From NCBI GenBank assembly GCA_934271275.1, contig CAKQRD010000012.1, positions 1-64,000 of the forward strand: a stretch of DNA of 64,000 nucleotides, given 5' to 3'. Below, piece by piece: positions 52,599 to 61,643 of the stretch. The notes beneath the pieces were generated by a model that saw only the letters and a list, made by a program, of their open reading frames with translations, did not search any database and was not told where the DNA came from. Position 1 is the stretch's first letter. Every line of letters begins with the position of its first letter. This DNA comes from an uncultured Clostridia bacterium (GTDB lineage Bacteria; Bacillota; Clostridia; Christensenellales; Borkfalkiaceae). The position numbers and the translations under genes were made by a program.

Positions 52599-53441
52599 TC
52601 ACTTTCCGTGTTCAAATTCAAGCTCCAAAGCCTTTGCAAGCTTTTTTACGCGCTCTTGAAGCTCTTCCGCCGTTCCGTCGTTCCTTAAAACGCGATAGGG
52701 TGTTAAATCGAGCGTACCGTAATCGACCTGCCGTGCTATTCTTGCCGCAATCTGACTTTTTTTAAGCCCCGAACGCTCGAATACGCTCTCTTCGCGGTCG
52801 TCTCGGTTTCTCAAAACGATTATAACCTTGTCGAAATCGCCTTGTTTATTATGCTCGAACAAAAGCGGAACTTCGATAAAAACGAGTCCGCGCCGCCGTC
52901 TCGCCTTTTGTAAAGTCTTTTTATAAACCGGTTCGGTAACGCGTTCGGTCAGAATTTCGTAGCCTTCGTCGTCCATAAACGCGCGTTCCGCAAGCTCCGC
53001 TTTATCTATCTTCGGAAACAAAAAGCCCTTTACCGCCGTCGGAAAATATTTTTTCAGTTTTCTCCTGAACGACGGAAGCTTATACAGCTCCGCGCAAACC
53101 TTGTCGCAGGAAATCACGGGGTAGCCCGCCTCTTTAAGCGCGTTTGCCGCCGTGCTTTTGCCGCTCCCGATGCCCCCCGTTATCGCTACGAGCGTGCGTT
53201 TAGGCTTTTTCTCCCGTCCGCAGTTTCCTCTGAATCCGCCGATTTTCTCTCGTCCCGCCTTTCTTTCGCTCTCTTGTATAGCTTGCCCGCGCATCGCCGT
53301 TTCTGCGAACGCCGTTTTTACGCGCTCATTGCGCTCATCACGCTCATTGCATTCGTCGCACTCTTCGCGTTCTTTGCGGTTATTGCGCTTTTCACACGCC
53401 GCGCCCGCGATTTCGGTATTTTTTATTTTATTTAGCGTCAT
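52599..53441 (-). CDS. coaE: Dephospho-CoA kinase with an N-terminal extension
   Basis: Last step of CoA synthesis. The kinase begins about residue 80: LVAITGGIGSGKSTAANALK (P-loop), SCDKVCAELY, and VFIEVPLLFEH. It is preceded by an 80-residue charged, Glu/Arg-rich extension with repeated NERDER units that ordinary CoaE (about 200 residues) lacks. The ATG at 53441 overlaps the polA stop by 14 bp, so the extension may be real; an internal start near residue 50 is also possible. Confidence 0.9.
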   Translation of the reverse strand: MTLNKIKNTEIAGAACEKRNNRKEREECDECNERDERNERVKTAFAETAMRGQAIQESERKAGREKIGGFRGNCGREKKPKRTLVAITGGIGSGKSTAANALKEAGYPVISCDKVCAELYKLPSFRRKLKKYFPTAVKGFLFPKIDKAELAERAFMDDEGYEILTERVTEPVYKKTLQKARRRRGLVFIEVPLLFEHNKQGDFDKVIIVLRNRDDREESVFERSGLKKSQIAARIARQVDYGTLDLTPYRVLRNDGTAEELQERVKKLAKALELEFEHGK

Positions 53442-56229
53442 ACCACGTTTCTCCCGAGCCGAGTTCCACCGTAAGCGGAACGCATAATTTTACCGCGCCT
53501 TCCATTTCTTCCACGAGTATTTTTTTAACCTCTTCCGCTTCCGAGCGGAGCGCGTCTATAATAAGTTCGTCGTGAACCTGCAAAATGAGCCGCGAAGCAA
53601 GCCCATCATTTTTCAGCCTTCCGTGAACCCCGAGCATAGCGAGTTTGATTATATCCGCGCTCGAACCTTGGAGCGGCATATTCATCGCCGCGCGCTCGCC
53701 GAACGAACGAAGATTGAAATTAGAAGCGTTTATCTCCCTTATATACCGCCTTCTGCCAAGCATAGTTATAGCGTAGCCGGTCTTTTTCGCAAAAGCCACG
53801 TTGTCGTCCATATATTTTTTGACTTCGGGATATTCTCTGAAATACCCCGCTATATATTCCTTCGCGGCGGCAGGCGAAACTTTAAGCGATTTTGCAAGCC
53901 CGTATTCGGAAATTCCGTAAATTATACCGAAATTAACCGCTTTTGCCGCGCGCCGCATTTCGGGAGTGACTTCCGAAAGCTTTACGCCGAACACCTTGCT
54001 CGCCGTTTCCGCGTGGACGTCGTGTCCGTTGAGGAACGCGTTTATAAGCCCCGAGCAACCCGAAAACGCCGCAAGAAGCCTTAATTCTATCTGCGAATAG
54101 TCCGCGCCGATTAAAATATGTTCGGAATCTCTCGGCACGAAAAATTTTCTGAGTTCTCTGCCTTCTTCCTCGCGTACGGGAATGTTCTGTAAATTCGGCT
54201 CTTTTGAGGAAAGCCGCCCCGTAGTCGTCACCGTCTGATTGAACGAGGTGAAAACAAGCCCCGTTTTTCTGTCGATAAGCGGTTTAAGCCCCTCGACGTA
54301 GGTGGAAAACAGCTTTTGTATTCTGCGGTATTCGAGAATAAGCGGCACGATGGGGTGCGCGTCCTCTACCGATTCCAGCGTTTCGGCGGAAGTGGAGTAG
54401 CCGCGCTTGGTTTTTTTCGCCTTGCCGAGCTTCATTTTGCCGAACAGCACTTCGCCGAGCTGTACGGGGGAGTTTACGTTAAGCTCCTCGTCGCCCGCGT
54501 ACTCGCGGATTTTGCTTTCTAGCCCGTCGAGCCGCGCCTTGAAATTGCGCCCCGATTCCGAAAGCGCGTCGTAATCCACCTTGAACCCAGCCGTTTCCAT
54601 ATCGAACAGCACCTCGCACAACGGAAGTTCTAAATCCGAGTAAAGCTTACGCATATTTTCCTCGTCGAGCTTTTCGGAAAGCAGTCTGAAAATTTTGTAA
54701 AGCGAATATGCGGGAAGCTCGTCGGTCTCGCCGTATTCCTCCAAAACCTCTGCGAGCGTTTCGACCTTGCCCGAAAAATCCGCAAGGTATTTCATTATCG
54801 AAACGTCGTCCGTGCGGGCGGAAAGACTCAAATCCACCTCTTTCAAGCGGTGCATAAGCTCCTTTTTATCGTAGACGATAAGCCGCGGAGAATCGCTTTT
54901 TTCTTTACCGTCTTTTAAGCTCGCCGAAAAGAGCGGCGCGAGCGCGCGCAGAATTTCCGCAAGGTTGAATCCGTCGTCCATCAAAAGCTCTTTTATGCCG
55001 AAAACGTATTCTTTGCGCGCGGCGGGAATATACAGGTCGGCGCGGCGCGAAGAAAGAGTAAACACCGCATCGCCCGAAAAATCGAGCGCGGCAACCTCCG
55101 CAAGGTCGTTTATCGTTACTACCTCGGGCGCGGGTTCTGCCGTCGTTTTCGCTTCGTTGCTTCTTTCCCGTTTGGGTGTTTCGTTTGCGGCGGCGTTTAA
55201 CCACGCAGGGTTTATCGAGAGATTTTTTTCGGTAGCGTTCTCGGGAAAAGTATTCGTAAAATTCGTATTTATTTTGCCGTTTTGACCGCCGAAGCCGTTC
55301 GCTTCTGCCGAAGAGCCGCCTTCCGTAGCGGTCGAGCCACCCGCAGAACTTCCGCCGCTTGTCGGACCCGCTGGGCTTTCAAAAAGGGAAAGCTTGGAGG
55401 AAAGCGCTTTAAATTCGAGTGAAATGAATTTTTTGCGTACGACGTAGGGGAAGGGGGTTATAAAGCGCATATCGGAAAGCGCAAAATCTATTCCGCAGTC
55501 GGTGTTGATTGTCGCGAGAGTGTGAGAAAGATACGCGTTTTCCTTGTCTTCCGCGAGTTTTTCTTTGAGTTTTCCCGTGATTTCGTCCAGATGCGCGTAC
55601 ACGCCGTCCAGAGTTCCGTATTTAAGAAGCAGAGTTTTTGCGGTTTTTTCGCCTACGCCCTTAACGCCGGGGATATTGTCCGAAGCGTCGCCCATAAGCG
55701 ATTTCAGCTCGATAATCTGCGAGGGAACGAGTTCGGTTTTTTGGGTAAAGTTTTCGGCGTTAAGCTCGTCGAGTTCGGTGATTCCGCGCTTGGTAAAGAG
55801 AACGGAAACGTTTTCGTCAACGAGCTGAAAAGAGTCTTTGTCGCCGGTAATTATAAAGGTTTTAACACCCGCGTGCTTGGAAATAGTGCCGATAACGTCG
55901 TCCGCTTCCACGCCCTCTTTTTCGTAAATGGCGATATTCATAAGCCTTAACACCTCTTTGATGAGAGGCACTTGTTCGCGAAGCTCGTCGGGCATAGGCT
56001 TTCTCGTACCCTTGTAGTCCGCGTACATTTTATGGCGGAAGGTGGGGGCTTTCAGGTCGAACGCCACGGCAAGATATTCCGGCTTGACGTCGGTCGCTAT
56101 TTTTACGAGCATATTCGTGAAGCCGAAAACGGCGTTGGTATAAACGCCTTCTTTCGTGGAGAGAATCGGCATAGCGTAAAACGCGCGGTTCAAAAGGCTG
56201 TTGCCGTCGATAAGAACTAATTTTTCCAT
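53428..56229 (-). CDS. polA: DNA polymerase I
   Basis: A 933-residue repair and Okazaki-processing polymerase. The 5'-3' exonuclease domain (about 1-290) is intact (LIDGNSLLNRAFYA, DNIPGVKGVGEKTA). A low-complexity Gly/Ser/Ala linker follows (about 288-395). The 3'-5' exonuclease region appears degenerate, as in Bacillus. The polymerase domain carries motif A (LIGADYSQIELRLLAAFSGC), motif B (AAKAVNFGIIYGISEYG) and motif C (LQVHDELI). It is coupled to coaE by overlap. Confidence 0.96.
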   Translation of the reverse strand: MEKLVLIDGNSLLNRAFYAMPILSTKEGVYTNAVFGFTNMLVKIATDVKPEYLAVAFDLKAPTFRHKMYADYKGTRKPMPDELREQVPLIKEVLRLMNIAIYEKEGVEADDVIGTISKHAGVKTFIITGDKDSFQLVDENVSVLFTKRGITELDELNAENFTQKTELVPSQIIELKSLMGDASDNIPGVKGVGEKTAKTLLLKYGTLDGVYAHLDEITGKLKEKLAEDKENAYLSHTLATINTDCGIDFALSDMRFITPFPYVVRKKFISLEFKALSSKLSLFESPAGPTSGGSSAGGSTATEGGSSAEANGFGGQNGKINTNFTNTFPENATEKNLSINPAWLNAAANETPKRERSNEAKTTAEPAPEVVTINDLAEVAALDFSGDAVFTLSSRRADLYIPAARKEYVFGIKELLMDDGFNLAEILRALAPLFSASLKDGKEKSDSPRLIVYDKKELMHRLKEVDLSLSARTDDVSIMKYLADFSGKVETLAEVLEEYGETDELPAYSLYKIFRLLSEKLDEENMRKLYSDLELPLCEVLFDMETAGFKVDYDALSESGRNFKARLDGLESKIREYAGDEELNVNSPVQLGEVLFGKMKLGKAKKTKRGYSTSAETLESVEDAHPIVPLILEYRRIQKLFSTYVEGLKPLIDRKTGLVFTSFNQTVTTTGRLSSKEPNLQNIPVREEEGRELRKFFVPRDSEHILIGADYSQIELRLLAAFSGCSGLINAFLNGHDVHAETASKVFGVKLSEVTPEMRRAAKAVNFGIIYGISEYGLAKSLKVSPAAAKEYIAGYFREYPEVKKYMDDNVAFAKKTGYAITMLGRRRYIREINASNFNLRSFGERAAMNMPLQGSSADIIKLAMLGVHGRLKNDGLASRLILQVHDELIIDALRSEAEEVKKILVEEMEGAVKLCVPLTVELGSGETWYDAK

Positions 56230-56385
56230 AAAACCCCTCTATCCGCTTGCAATCTCACCGAAAGTATGGTATTATATTTCGGCAAAGCAAAGTTGCGGAT
56301 TGTAGATGCGGTAAAGATTATACCCGTATCAATAGATATTTTAACAAAAACCCGCGCTAAAAGCAACAATAAAAAGTATAAAAAC

Positions 56386-56473
56386 GCCGCTGTGGTGAAA
56401 CTGGCAGACGCGCCGGACTCAAAATCCGGTGGACTCATCCTCCGTGTCGGTTCGAGTCCGACCAGCGGCACCA
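56386..56473 (+). tRNA. tRNA-Leu(CAA)
   Basis: 88 nt with CCA encoded. The acceptor stem GCCGCTG/CAGCGGC is perfect. The anticodon loop CTCAAAA gives CAA, the long variable arm (GGACTCATCCTCC) fits the Leu class, and the T-arm has GGTTCGAGTCC. It is read divergently from polA. Confidence 0.97.
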
Positions 56474-56475
56474 AA

Positions 56476-56512
56476 AAAATGAAGGTAGCAAACGCTGCCT
56501 TTATTTTTTTGT
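56476..56512 (+). terminator. tRNA-Leu terminator
   Basis: AAGGTAGC and GCTGCCTT form an 8-bp stem (one G-U) followed by TATTTTTTTG. Confidence 0.75.
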
Positions 56513-56528
56513 ATTGCCGCGGTCAGGA

Positions 56529-56755
56529 CGAGAACCGAAGGTTCGGGCGAAGCCCTGCGTAGCGAAAGCGGAGCAGCGACCGACCAGCGGCGATGAAAAA
56601 GGCGGAAGAAAGAATATTGAAACTATCCGAAGGTTCGGGCGAAGCCCTGTGAACGCCTTTGACCGACTTACCTTGACGGGCAAGTTCTGCGGAGCGAAGC
56701 GTAGTAGCGCGCGGAAGCGGAGAAGCGACCGACCGGCGGCGATGAAAAAACGGGA
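56529..56755 (+). repeat. tRNA-tail repeats downstream of tRNA-Leu
   Basis: Two tandem-related modules. A 23-bp string starting CCGAAGGTTCGGGCG is repeated at 56535-56557 and 56627-56649. Each module ends with a copy of the tRNA-Leu 3' stem: CCGACCAGCGGC at 56580-56591 (identical to tRNA bases 56458-56469) and a one-base variant near 56728-56740, both followed by GATGAAAAA in place of the CCA end. The preceding GTAGCGAAAGCGGAG (56559-56573) reappears near tRNA-Arg. Confidence 0.75.
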
Positions 56756-56777
56756 GAAAGGAGTTTTTTTGTGAAAA

Positions 56778-56810
56778 AATCCCCCCGCAAGTTTTTTCGC
56801 GGGGGGGAAA
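56778..56810 (-). terminator. Terminator of the flippase-like gene
   Basis: On the minus strand CCCCCCGCGAAAAAA...TTGCGGGGGG is followed by ATTTTTTC. It lies about 50 bp past the stop codon at 56857. Confidence 0.85.
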
Positions 56811-56856
56811 AAAAAGGTTTACGTAAATATTTATCGCAAAAAAACGAAAGCGCGGG

Positions 56857-58386
56857 TTAATCTCCGCGCTCTTTTAAGAGTTTTGCTCTCTTTCTGTCCG
56901 CTTTACGTTTTGCCGTGGTAAATATAAATCCGATTATAATAAAGCTGTAAAAGCTTAAAATTCGCCAAACGAGCATTGCGGAGAAACCGCCGCCCTTGAC
57001 GAGTATTCCCGTAGAAAACAGAACGTAGAACGATAAATCCGCCGCGCCCGAGTTGCCGGGGGTGGGAATAAAGGAAATCGCCGCGTACAAAATGGAGCAG
57101 AGCATTACGACCTGCGTCCATTCCACTAAGCCGTTTACGTTCGGCGCGTCGAACCCGAAAAACCTTAACGTGAAATACGCGATGGAAGAAAGCGACAGAT
57201 GCTCGAAAAAGCTCAACAGAAACGCCGTAATAAACGCCGCGGGCGCGCTTGCAAGCTGTTTCAAGCATTTCGCGTTGTGCCGCACGTTCTTTATGGTCTT
57301 TTCGGTGGTCGCTTCCGGATCTTTGACTATGCGGAGCTTTCCGCCGATCTTTATAACCCATTTAACGAGCCTCGTGCCGACGCCGGGGAGCATACAGAAC
57401 AGAATGACGATGACGGGCATTATCATACAGCACAAAAGCCCGATAATCGCAAGCACGTTGAAGGGGACGACGTCGAAATTTATGATTTTTCCGTCCTGCA
57501 TGAACAAGCCCGTATTATACGCCACGAGCGAGAAAATGCCGATTATGACGAACGCGAACTGATTGAGTATATAAGTCGCGATAGGCAACGCGGAAGCGAC
57601 TCCGCCGTGTACGCCGTGCTTTGAAAGGTGATAAATTTCAAACGGCTGACCGCCGACCGCGAGCGGCGTGACGTAGTTATAATAAAGCCCTATGACCGCC
57701 GTCTCCATACACGTTTTAAAGTGCCACTTTTTTGTCGTTTCCTTGCAAAGAACGGATAATTTCACGCCTTTGCAAACGAAAGTAAGGCAAAGCGACAAAA
57801 GCGCGAGCAGCAGGTAGAACCAACACTTCGCGAAAATTCCGCCGAGCGCACCGAAATCCGCCTGCCCCGCGTCGTTCGCGAAGAAATCTTTATAAAACGT
57901 GAACGCCAAAACGCCGACCACGAGAACTATGAATATCGCGGTAAAAATATTTTTGAACACTTTTTGCCGCTTATCCACTTGCTTGTCGTCGTTTATGCCG
58001 AAAACCTTCGCCATAACCAGCTGTTTGCCCTGAATTTCCGCGTCCTTGTCGGATGAAATTCCGCGGGAAACGGGGGTTGAAGCATTCGCGTCGTTTGCCG
58101 CGCCGGTTGCGCCCCTTGCGCCCGCGACGGCGTTTCCGTCCTTTCCGTCCGCGCCGAAAATCGCGCCCGCCGTGTCTGCCGCGCCTTCCTCACCGAACCC
58201 GCTCGTTAAGTCGGATGCTGCCGAGCCGCCGAGAGAATCGCGTAAATCCGCCGCGTCCGAATCGGAATTCTCCGAAGCTTTCGTAAATTTCACCGATTCG
58301 GGGCTAATCTCGACGATTTTCGGCTCTAACGTCTTTTCGTCAACCTCTATTTTATGAAGTTTATAATTTTCATTTTTTTTGTGCAT
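56857..58386 (-). CDS. Lysylphosphatidylglycerol-synthase/flippase-like membrane protein (UPF0104)
   Basis: 509 residues. The first 140 are a disordered Ala/Gly/Asp-rich cytoplasmic region. Then come about eight membrane helices of the LPG_synthase_TM/AglD2 family with the conserved YYNYVTPLAVGGQPFEIYHL and PTPGNSGAADLSFY segments. It lacks the catalytic DUF2156 part, so it probably moves a lipid or acts as a small transporter; the substrate is unknown. The disordered N-domain is unusual for the family. Confidence 0.87.
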   Translation of the reverse strand: MHKKNENYKLHKIEVDEKTLEPKIVEISPESVKFTKASENSDSDAADLRDSLGGSAASDLTSGFGEEGAADTAGAIFGADGKDGNAVAGARGATGAANDANASTPVSRGISSDKDAEIQGKQLVMAKVFGINDDKQVDKRQKVFKNIFTAIFIVLVVGVLAFTFYKDFFANDAGQADFGALGGIFAKCWFYLLLALLSLCLTFVCKGVKLSVLCKETTKKWHFKTCMETAVIGLYYNYVTPLAVGGQPFEIYHLSKHGVHGGVASALPIATYILNQFAFVIIGIFSLVAYNTGLFMQDGKIINFDVVPFNVLAIIGLLCCMIMPVIVILFCMLPGVGTRLVKWVIKIGGKLRIVKDPEATTEKTIKNVRHNAKCLKQLASAPAAFITAFLLSFFEHLSLSSIAYFTLRFFGFDAPNVNGLVEWTQVVMLCSILYAAISFIPTPGNSGAADLSFYVLFSTGILVKGGGFSAMLVWRILSFYSFIIIGFIFTTAKRKADRKRAKLLKERGD

Positions 58387-58793
58387 ATCTGATTATCTGA
58401 AACGAAAATAAAATTGAATACGACCACGCGTAAAATCTGCGCGTATTTTTAGTATCTTCTTTATTAGCTTATTCATTATACTTAATAAATGCGGTAAAGT
58501 CAAACGAAATGCCCGAAAGCGTAAAAAACGAAGCAAAACGCACGTAAAATCGCACAAATTTTTATAATTCGTCAAAATTCGTTTAAAAAAGCAGCCCGCC
58601 GCTTGCTAAAAGCAAGGGCAGGCCGAAAAAGGAAAAGTTTTTAGCCGTTTATGCGGATTTTCACCGTGCGGCTTGTGTGAGCAAAATAAAGGTTTAAGTA
58701 AACCGTGGATAGTGTGTGATAAGAGGGGAGGAAACTGCAAAAAGTACTGCGAAAGTCCCGATAACCTCTTTATATATGCGCGTTCTTTTATCG
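58387..58793. other. Intergenic, nothing recognised
   Basis: About 400 bp between rplI and the flippase-like gene, both leftward. It must contain the latter's promoter, but no clear consensus was found. No repeat or hairpin of note. Confidence 0.35.
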
Positions 58794-59234
58794 TCAGTTG
58801 ATGACGTTTACCGTAATTTTAGCTGTTTCCTCTGCGGAAATTTTCACGGTAACGGGATACGCGCCCGCGGTTTTTATGTTTGATTGAAGAATAATCTTCT
58901 TTTTATCTATATCGTAGCCAAGCTCGGAGAGCTTATCCGCTATTTCTTTATTCGTCACGCTGCCGAAGAACTTGCCCGCCGCGCCGCTCTTTACCTGAAG
59001 AGTGATTTCCGCGCCGTTGATTTTATCTTTCAGTTCTTTGTTTGCTTTAAGAATTTCTTTTCTATGGAACTCTGCGGCGGCTTTCTGCGCCTTGTTCTCG
59101 TTTATCGCCGCGGCGTCCGCGACCTTTGCGAGACCGTTTTTAATAAGGAAATTCTGGGCGAACCCGTCTTTCGCTTCTATAACGTCTCCCGCTTTGCCGG
59201 AGCCTTTTACGTCTTTAATAAGCACGACTTTCAT
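58794..59234 (-). CDS. rplI: 50S ribosomal protein L9
   Basis: A 146-residue two-domain ribosomal protein with MKVVLIKDVKGSGKAGDVIE at the start, GFAQNFLIKNGLA in the N-domain, and the C-domain GKFFGSVTNKEIADKL joined by a long helix. Normally adjacent to dnaB or rpsR; here isolated. Confidence 0.97.
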   Translation of the reverse strand: MKVVLIKDVKGSGKAGDVIEAKDGFAQNFLIKNGLAKVADAAAINENKAQKAAAEFHRKEILKANKELKDKINGAEITLQVKSGAAGKFFGSVTNKEIADKLSELGYDIDKKKIILQSNIKTAGAYPVTVKISAEETAKITVNVIN

Positions 59235-59304
59235 AGCACAAACGACGCTCCATACTTTAATTCTATTCTATTCTACCGCAAAATGGCAAAAAAGTCAATA
59301 GAAC

Positions 59305-59334
59305 TTGTATAATTTTTTTAAAATAAGGTAAAAT
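59305..59334 (+). promoter_or_regulatory. Promoter of the DUF1540-like gene
   Basis: TTGTAT (59305-59310), 18-bp spacer, TAAAAT (59329-59334); AAGGAG then precedes the ATG at 59356. Confidence 0.55.
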
Positions 59335-59355
59335 AAAAACTATAAGGAGAGCGAT

Positions 59356-59502
59356 ATGAAAGAAAATCATTCAATTCATTGCGACGTAACGGGTTGCAGA
59401 CACAATTGCTGCGGCGAAAATTGCCAGCTTGACAGTATTAAGGTCACTTGCGGCTGCGGCGAAAGCTGCACCTGCTGCGGCAGTTACTCTGAAAAAGAGT
59501 AA
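59356..59502 (+). CDS. Small cysteine-rich DUF1540-like protein
   Basis: 48 residues with 10 cysteines: IHCDVTGCRHNCCGENCQLD followed by IKVTCGCGESCTCCGSYSE. The spacing fits the DUF1540 family of small clostridial metal-binding peptides, often found in spore formers. AAGGAGAG lies about 8 nt before the ATG and a terminator follows. Function unknown. Confidence 0.88.
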   Translation: MKENHSIHCDVTGCRHNCCGENCQLDSIKVTCGCGESCTCCGSYSEKE

Positions 59503-59523
59503 GGATAAGCGAAAGAAAGTAAA

Positions 59524-59560
59524 GAGGGTTGCGACGGAAAATCGCAACCTTCTTTTTTCA
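59524..59560 (+). terminator. Terminator of the DUF1540-like gene
   Basis: GGTTGCGA and TCGCAACC form an 8-bp stem, followed by TTCTTTTTT. Confidence 0.88.
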
Positions 59561-59562
59561 TA

Positions 59563-59990
59563 TATTATTCCGGAAAAACTCCAATTCGCGCCGTCGCGAA
59601 TATATCCATAAAAAAATTACGACTATTTCGTCTGAATACATATCTATTGTAGCACTTTATTTTTATTTGTCAAGTGTATTTGAAAATTTCTTTCAAAAAG
59701 TTTAAAATATTTTCAAAAAAGTTGATAAAAATTTTAAAAAGTTCGGACACGCGCGTTATGCCCGTTTCTTTTTGCGGCAAAGTTTTGGTAAACAGATGCG
59801 GGCGTCGTTAAGCGGCGAGATTACCCGACGAACTTGCGAAAATTTCCCGAACAGTTAACGTTCTGCAATAATTTTACGCCCCAAAACACGGTCGCCCCTT
59901 TATTTTGCTTGATTATTTTCTCAAAAAAGTATATACTAAACGAGTATATTTCGCATATACATATATATAATTCGTTTTTTGGAGGATATT
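59563..59990. other. Intergenic, nothing recognised
   Basis: About 430 bp, A/T-rich on the left. It holds the promoter region of the CNNM gene, which has TATACTAAACGAGTATATT palindromic sequence at about 59929-59950, a possible operator. Confidence 0.35.
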
Positions 59991-61316
59991 ATGCCGGAAG
60001 GCTCTGTTCCGCGACTGATTGCCATTATCGTTCTCGTTATTTTTTCGGGATTTTTTTCCGCTACCGAAACCGCCTATTCCTGCGCAAGCCGCACGAAGCT
60101 GCGCTCGCTCGCGGGCAACGGGAATAAAAGAGCAAAAAAAGTGCTTGTTCTTGCCGAGGACAAATACGACAAGCTTTTAAGCACCGTTCTCGTCGGGAAC
60201 AATATCGTCAATCTTTCCGCGGCGACCGTTGCCGCAAGCTTTTTCGCGCTGATTCTGAAAAATACGCCGAGCGTGGATTCGGGATTAGTTTCGACGATAG
60301 TTATGACCGTTTTCGTGCTGATATTCGGCGAGGTCACGCCGAAGTTCGTCGCAAAGGTCTATCCGGAGAAGTTCGCGATGGCGTTTTATCCGCTCGTCGT
60401 ATTCTTCTTTTACCTCTTATACGTTTTCACCTTCTTCTTTTCGGGCTGGAAATGGCTTATCACCAAAATTTTCCGCATTAAGAGCGAAGACGTCGTGACC
60501 GAAGACGAGGTTATGACGGTTGTGGAAGAGGCGGAAGAGGACGGCACGTTAAAGTCGGACGAAACAAAGCTTATCCGTTCGGTAATAGAGTTCGACGATC
60601 TGGAAGTCGGGGATATACTCGTGCCGCGCGTGAACGTTGTGGCGGTGGACGTGCAGACGCCTATGGAAGAGATTCGCCGAGTGTTCGACGAAGAGGGCTA
60701 TTCGCGTATTCTCGTTTATAAAGATACGATAGATACGGTTATCGGAACTATTCACGAAAAAGATTTTTTCAGCGCGTACCTTGCTGGGAAAAAGAACGTG
60801 GACGGCATTTTGCAGAACGCGTTCTATACGACCGAACACGCTAAAATTTCTAACCTTTTGAAGCAGCTGCAAAAGAAAAAGGTACATATAGCCGTCGTTC
60901 TGGACGAATACGGCGGAACGCTCGGACTCGTGACTCTCGAAGATATTTTAGAGGAGCTTGTCGGGGAAATCTGGGACGAACACGACGAAGAGGTCAATTT
61001 TTTCAAGAAAATCGACGACGAACATTATCTCGTGGACGGCAACGCGCCGCTTTCGGACGTGTTCGAGTTCTTCGGGCTGAAACACGAGGACGAAAACTTC
61101 GATTCCAACACGGTGAGCGGTTGGGTAATCGAAAAGCTGGGAGAAATTCCGCACGCGGGCGTTAAAATAGAGTTTTCGGGCTTGGAATTCGAGGTGATGA
61201 AGTCCACCGTGAAACGCGTTTTGCAGGTTAAAGTGACCGTTCTTCACAAAGAGGACGAAGAAGATAAGGATAAAGACAGAGATAAAGACAAAGATAAGGA
61301 AAAGGATAAAGAATAG
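59991..61316 (+). CDS. CNNM/CorC-family transporter (hemolysin-like)
   Basis: 441 residues from the ATG at 59991, chosen because GGAGG lies 7 nt upstream. A DUF21 membrane domain (about 5-135, with SGFFSATETAYSCASRTKLR), a tandem CBS pair (about 195-320, IRRVFDEEGYSRILVYKD and VVLDEYGGTLGLVTLEDILEE) and a C-terminal CorC_HlyC domain. Homologues export Mg2+ or Co2+ and sense nucleotides. The end is a Lys/Asp repeat tail (DKDKDRDKD). Confidence 0.93.
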   Translation: MPEGSVPRLIAIIVLVIFSGFFSATETAYSCASRTKLRSLAGNGNKRAKKVLVLAEDKYDKLLSTVLVGNNIVNLSAATVAASFFALILKNTPSVDSGLVSTIVMTVFVLIFGEVTPKFVAKVYPEKFAMAFYPLVVFFFYLLYVFTFFFSGWKWLITKIFRIKSEDVVTEDEVMTVVEEAEEDGTLKSDETKLIRSVIEFDDLEVGDILVPRVNVVAVDVQTPMEEIRRVFDEEGYSRILVYKDTIDTVIGTIHEKDFFSAYLAGKKNVDGILQNAFYTTEHAKISNLLKQLQKKKVHIAVVLDEYGGTLGLVTLEDILEELVGEIWDEHDEEVNFFKKIDDEHYLVDGNAPLSDVFEFFGLKHEDENFDSNTVSGWVIEKLGEIPHAGVKIEFSGLEFEVMKSTVKRVLQVKVTVLHKEDEEDKDKDRDKDKDKEKDKE

Positions 61317-61404
61317 GGAAAAGCGGTAAGCGAAAGAAAAAAGAGGGAAGAAAGTAAAGGGAAATAAAAAACAAAAGGGAAAAGAGGAAAATAAAAACGA
61401 AATG

Positions 61405-61429
61405 CGCCGCGCCCCGTCGGGGCGCGGCG
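61405..61429. terminator. GC-rich palindrome before tRNA-Arg
   Basis: CGCCGCGCCCC and GGGGCGCGGCG form a perfect 11-bp stem with a GTC loop. It has no T-run on the plus strand, so it may be a weak terminator for the CNNM gene or a processing site upstream of the tRNA. Confidence 0.45.
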
Positions 61430-61438
61430 GAAAAATAA

Positions 61439-61515
61439 GCATCCGTAGCGCAAATGGATAGAGTGTCGCCCTCCGACGGCGAAGGTTGCGGGTTCGACTC
61501 CCGCCGGGTGTACCA
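61439..61515 (+). tRNA. tRNA-Arg(CCG)
   Basis: 77 nt with CCA encoded. The acceptor stem GCATCCG/CGGGTGT has two G-U pairs; the anticodon stem is TCGCC/GGCGA with loop CTCCGAC, anticodon CCG, reading CGG codons. The T-arm has GGTTCGACTCC. Confidence 0.96.
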
Positions 61516-61516
61516 A

Positions 61517-61560
61517 GCAATAGGCGGAACGCAAAAGCGTTCCGCCTATTGCTTTATAAA
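61517..61560 (+). terminator. First terminator of the tRNA-Arg locus
   Basis: Perfect 16-bp stem GCAATAGGCGGAACGC / GCGTTCCGCCTATTGC with an AAAA loop, starting 2 nt after the CCA end, followed by TTTATAA. Confidence 0.8.
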
Positions 61561-61589
61561 CGGTGACTCGGGTTGAACCTGCGGTTCGG

Positions 61590-61636
61590 CTCTGCCATCG
61601 TAGCGTAAGCGGAGATGTCTCCCGCCGGGTGTACCA
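61590..61636 (+). repeat. tRNA-tail repeat downstream of tRNA-Arg
   Basis: An 18-bp exact duplicate of the tRNA-Arg 3' end (CTCCCGCCGGGTGTACCA) at 61619-61636. It is preceded by CATCGTAGCGTAAGCGGAG, similar to the tRNA-Leu module and loosely to the tRNA-Arg 5' end with the anticodon region removed. Confidence 0.8.
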
Positions 61637-61643
61637 AAAAGAA

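Noticed and set aside
56386..56755. tRNA-Leu as an integration site of a mobile element
   Set aside because: The downstream copies of the tRNA end enclose no integrase or cargo and are imperfect beyond the stem; a repeat module explains them better, though a vanished element is not excluded.
56501..56774. Open frames over the tRNA-Leu tail repeats
   Set aside because: Arg/Gly/Ala-rich translations are produced by the GC-rich repeat modules themselves; best explained as non-coding.
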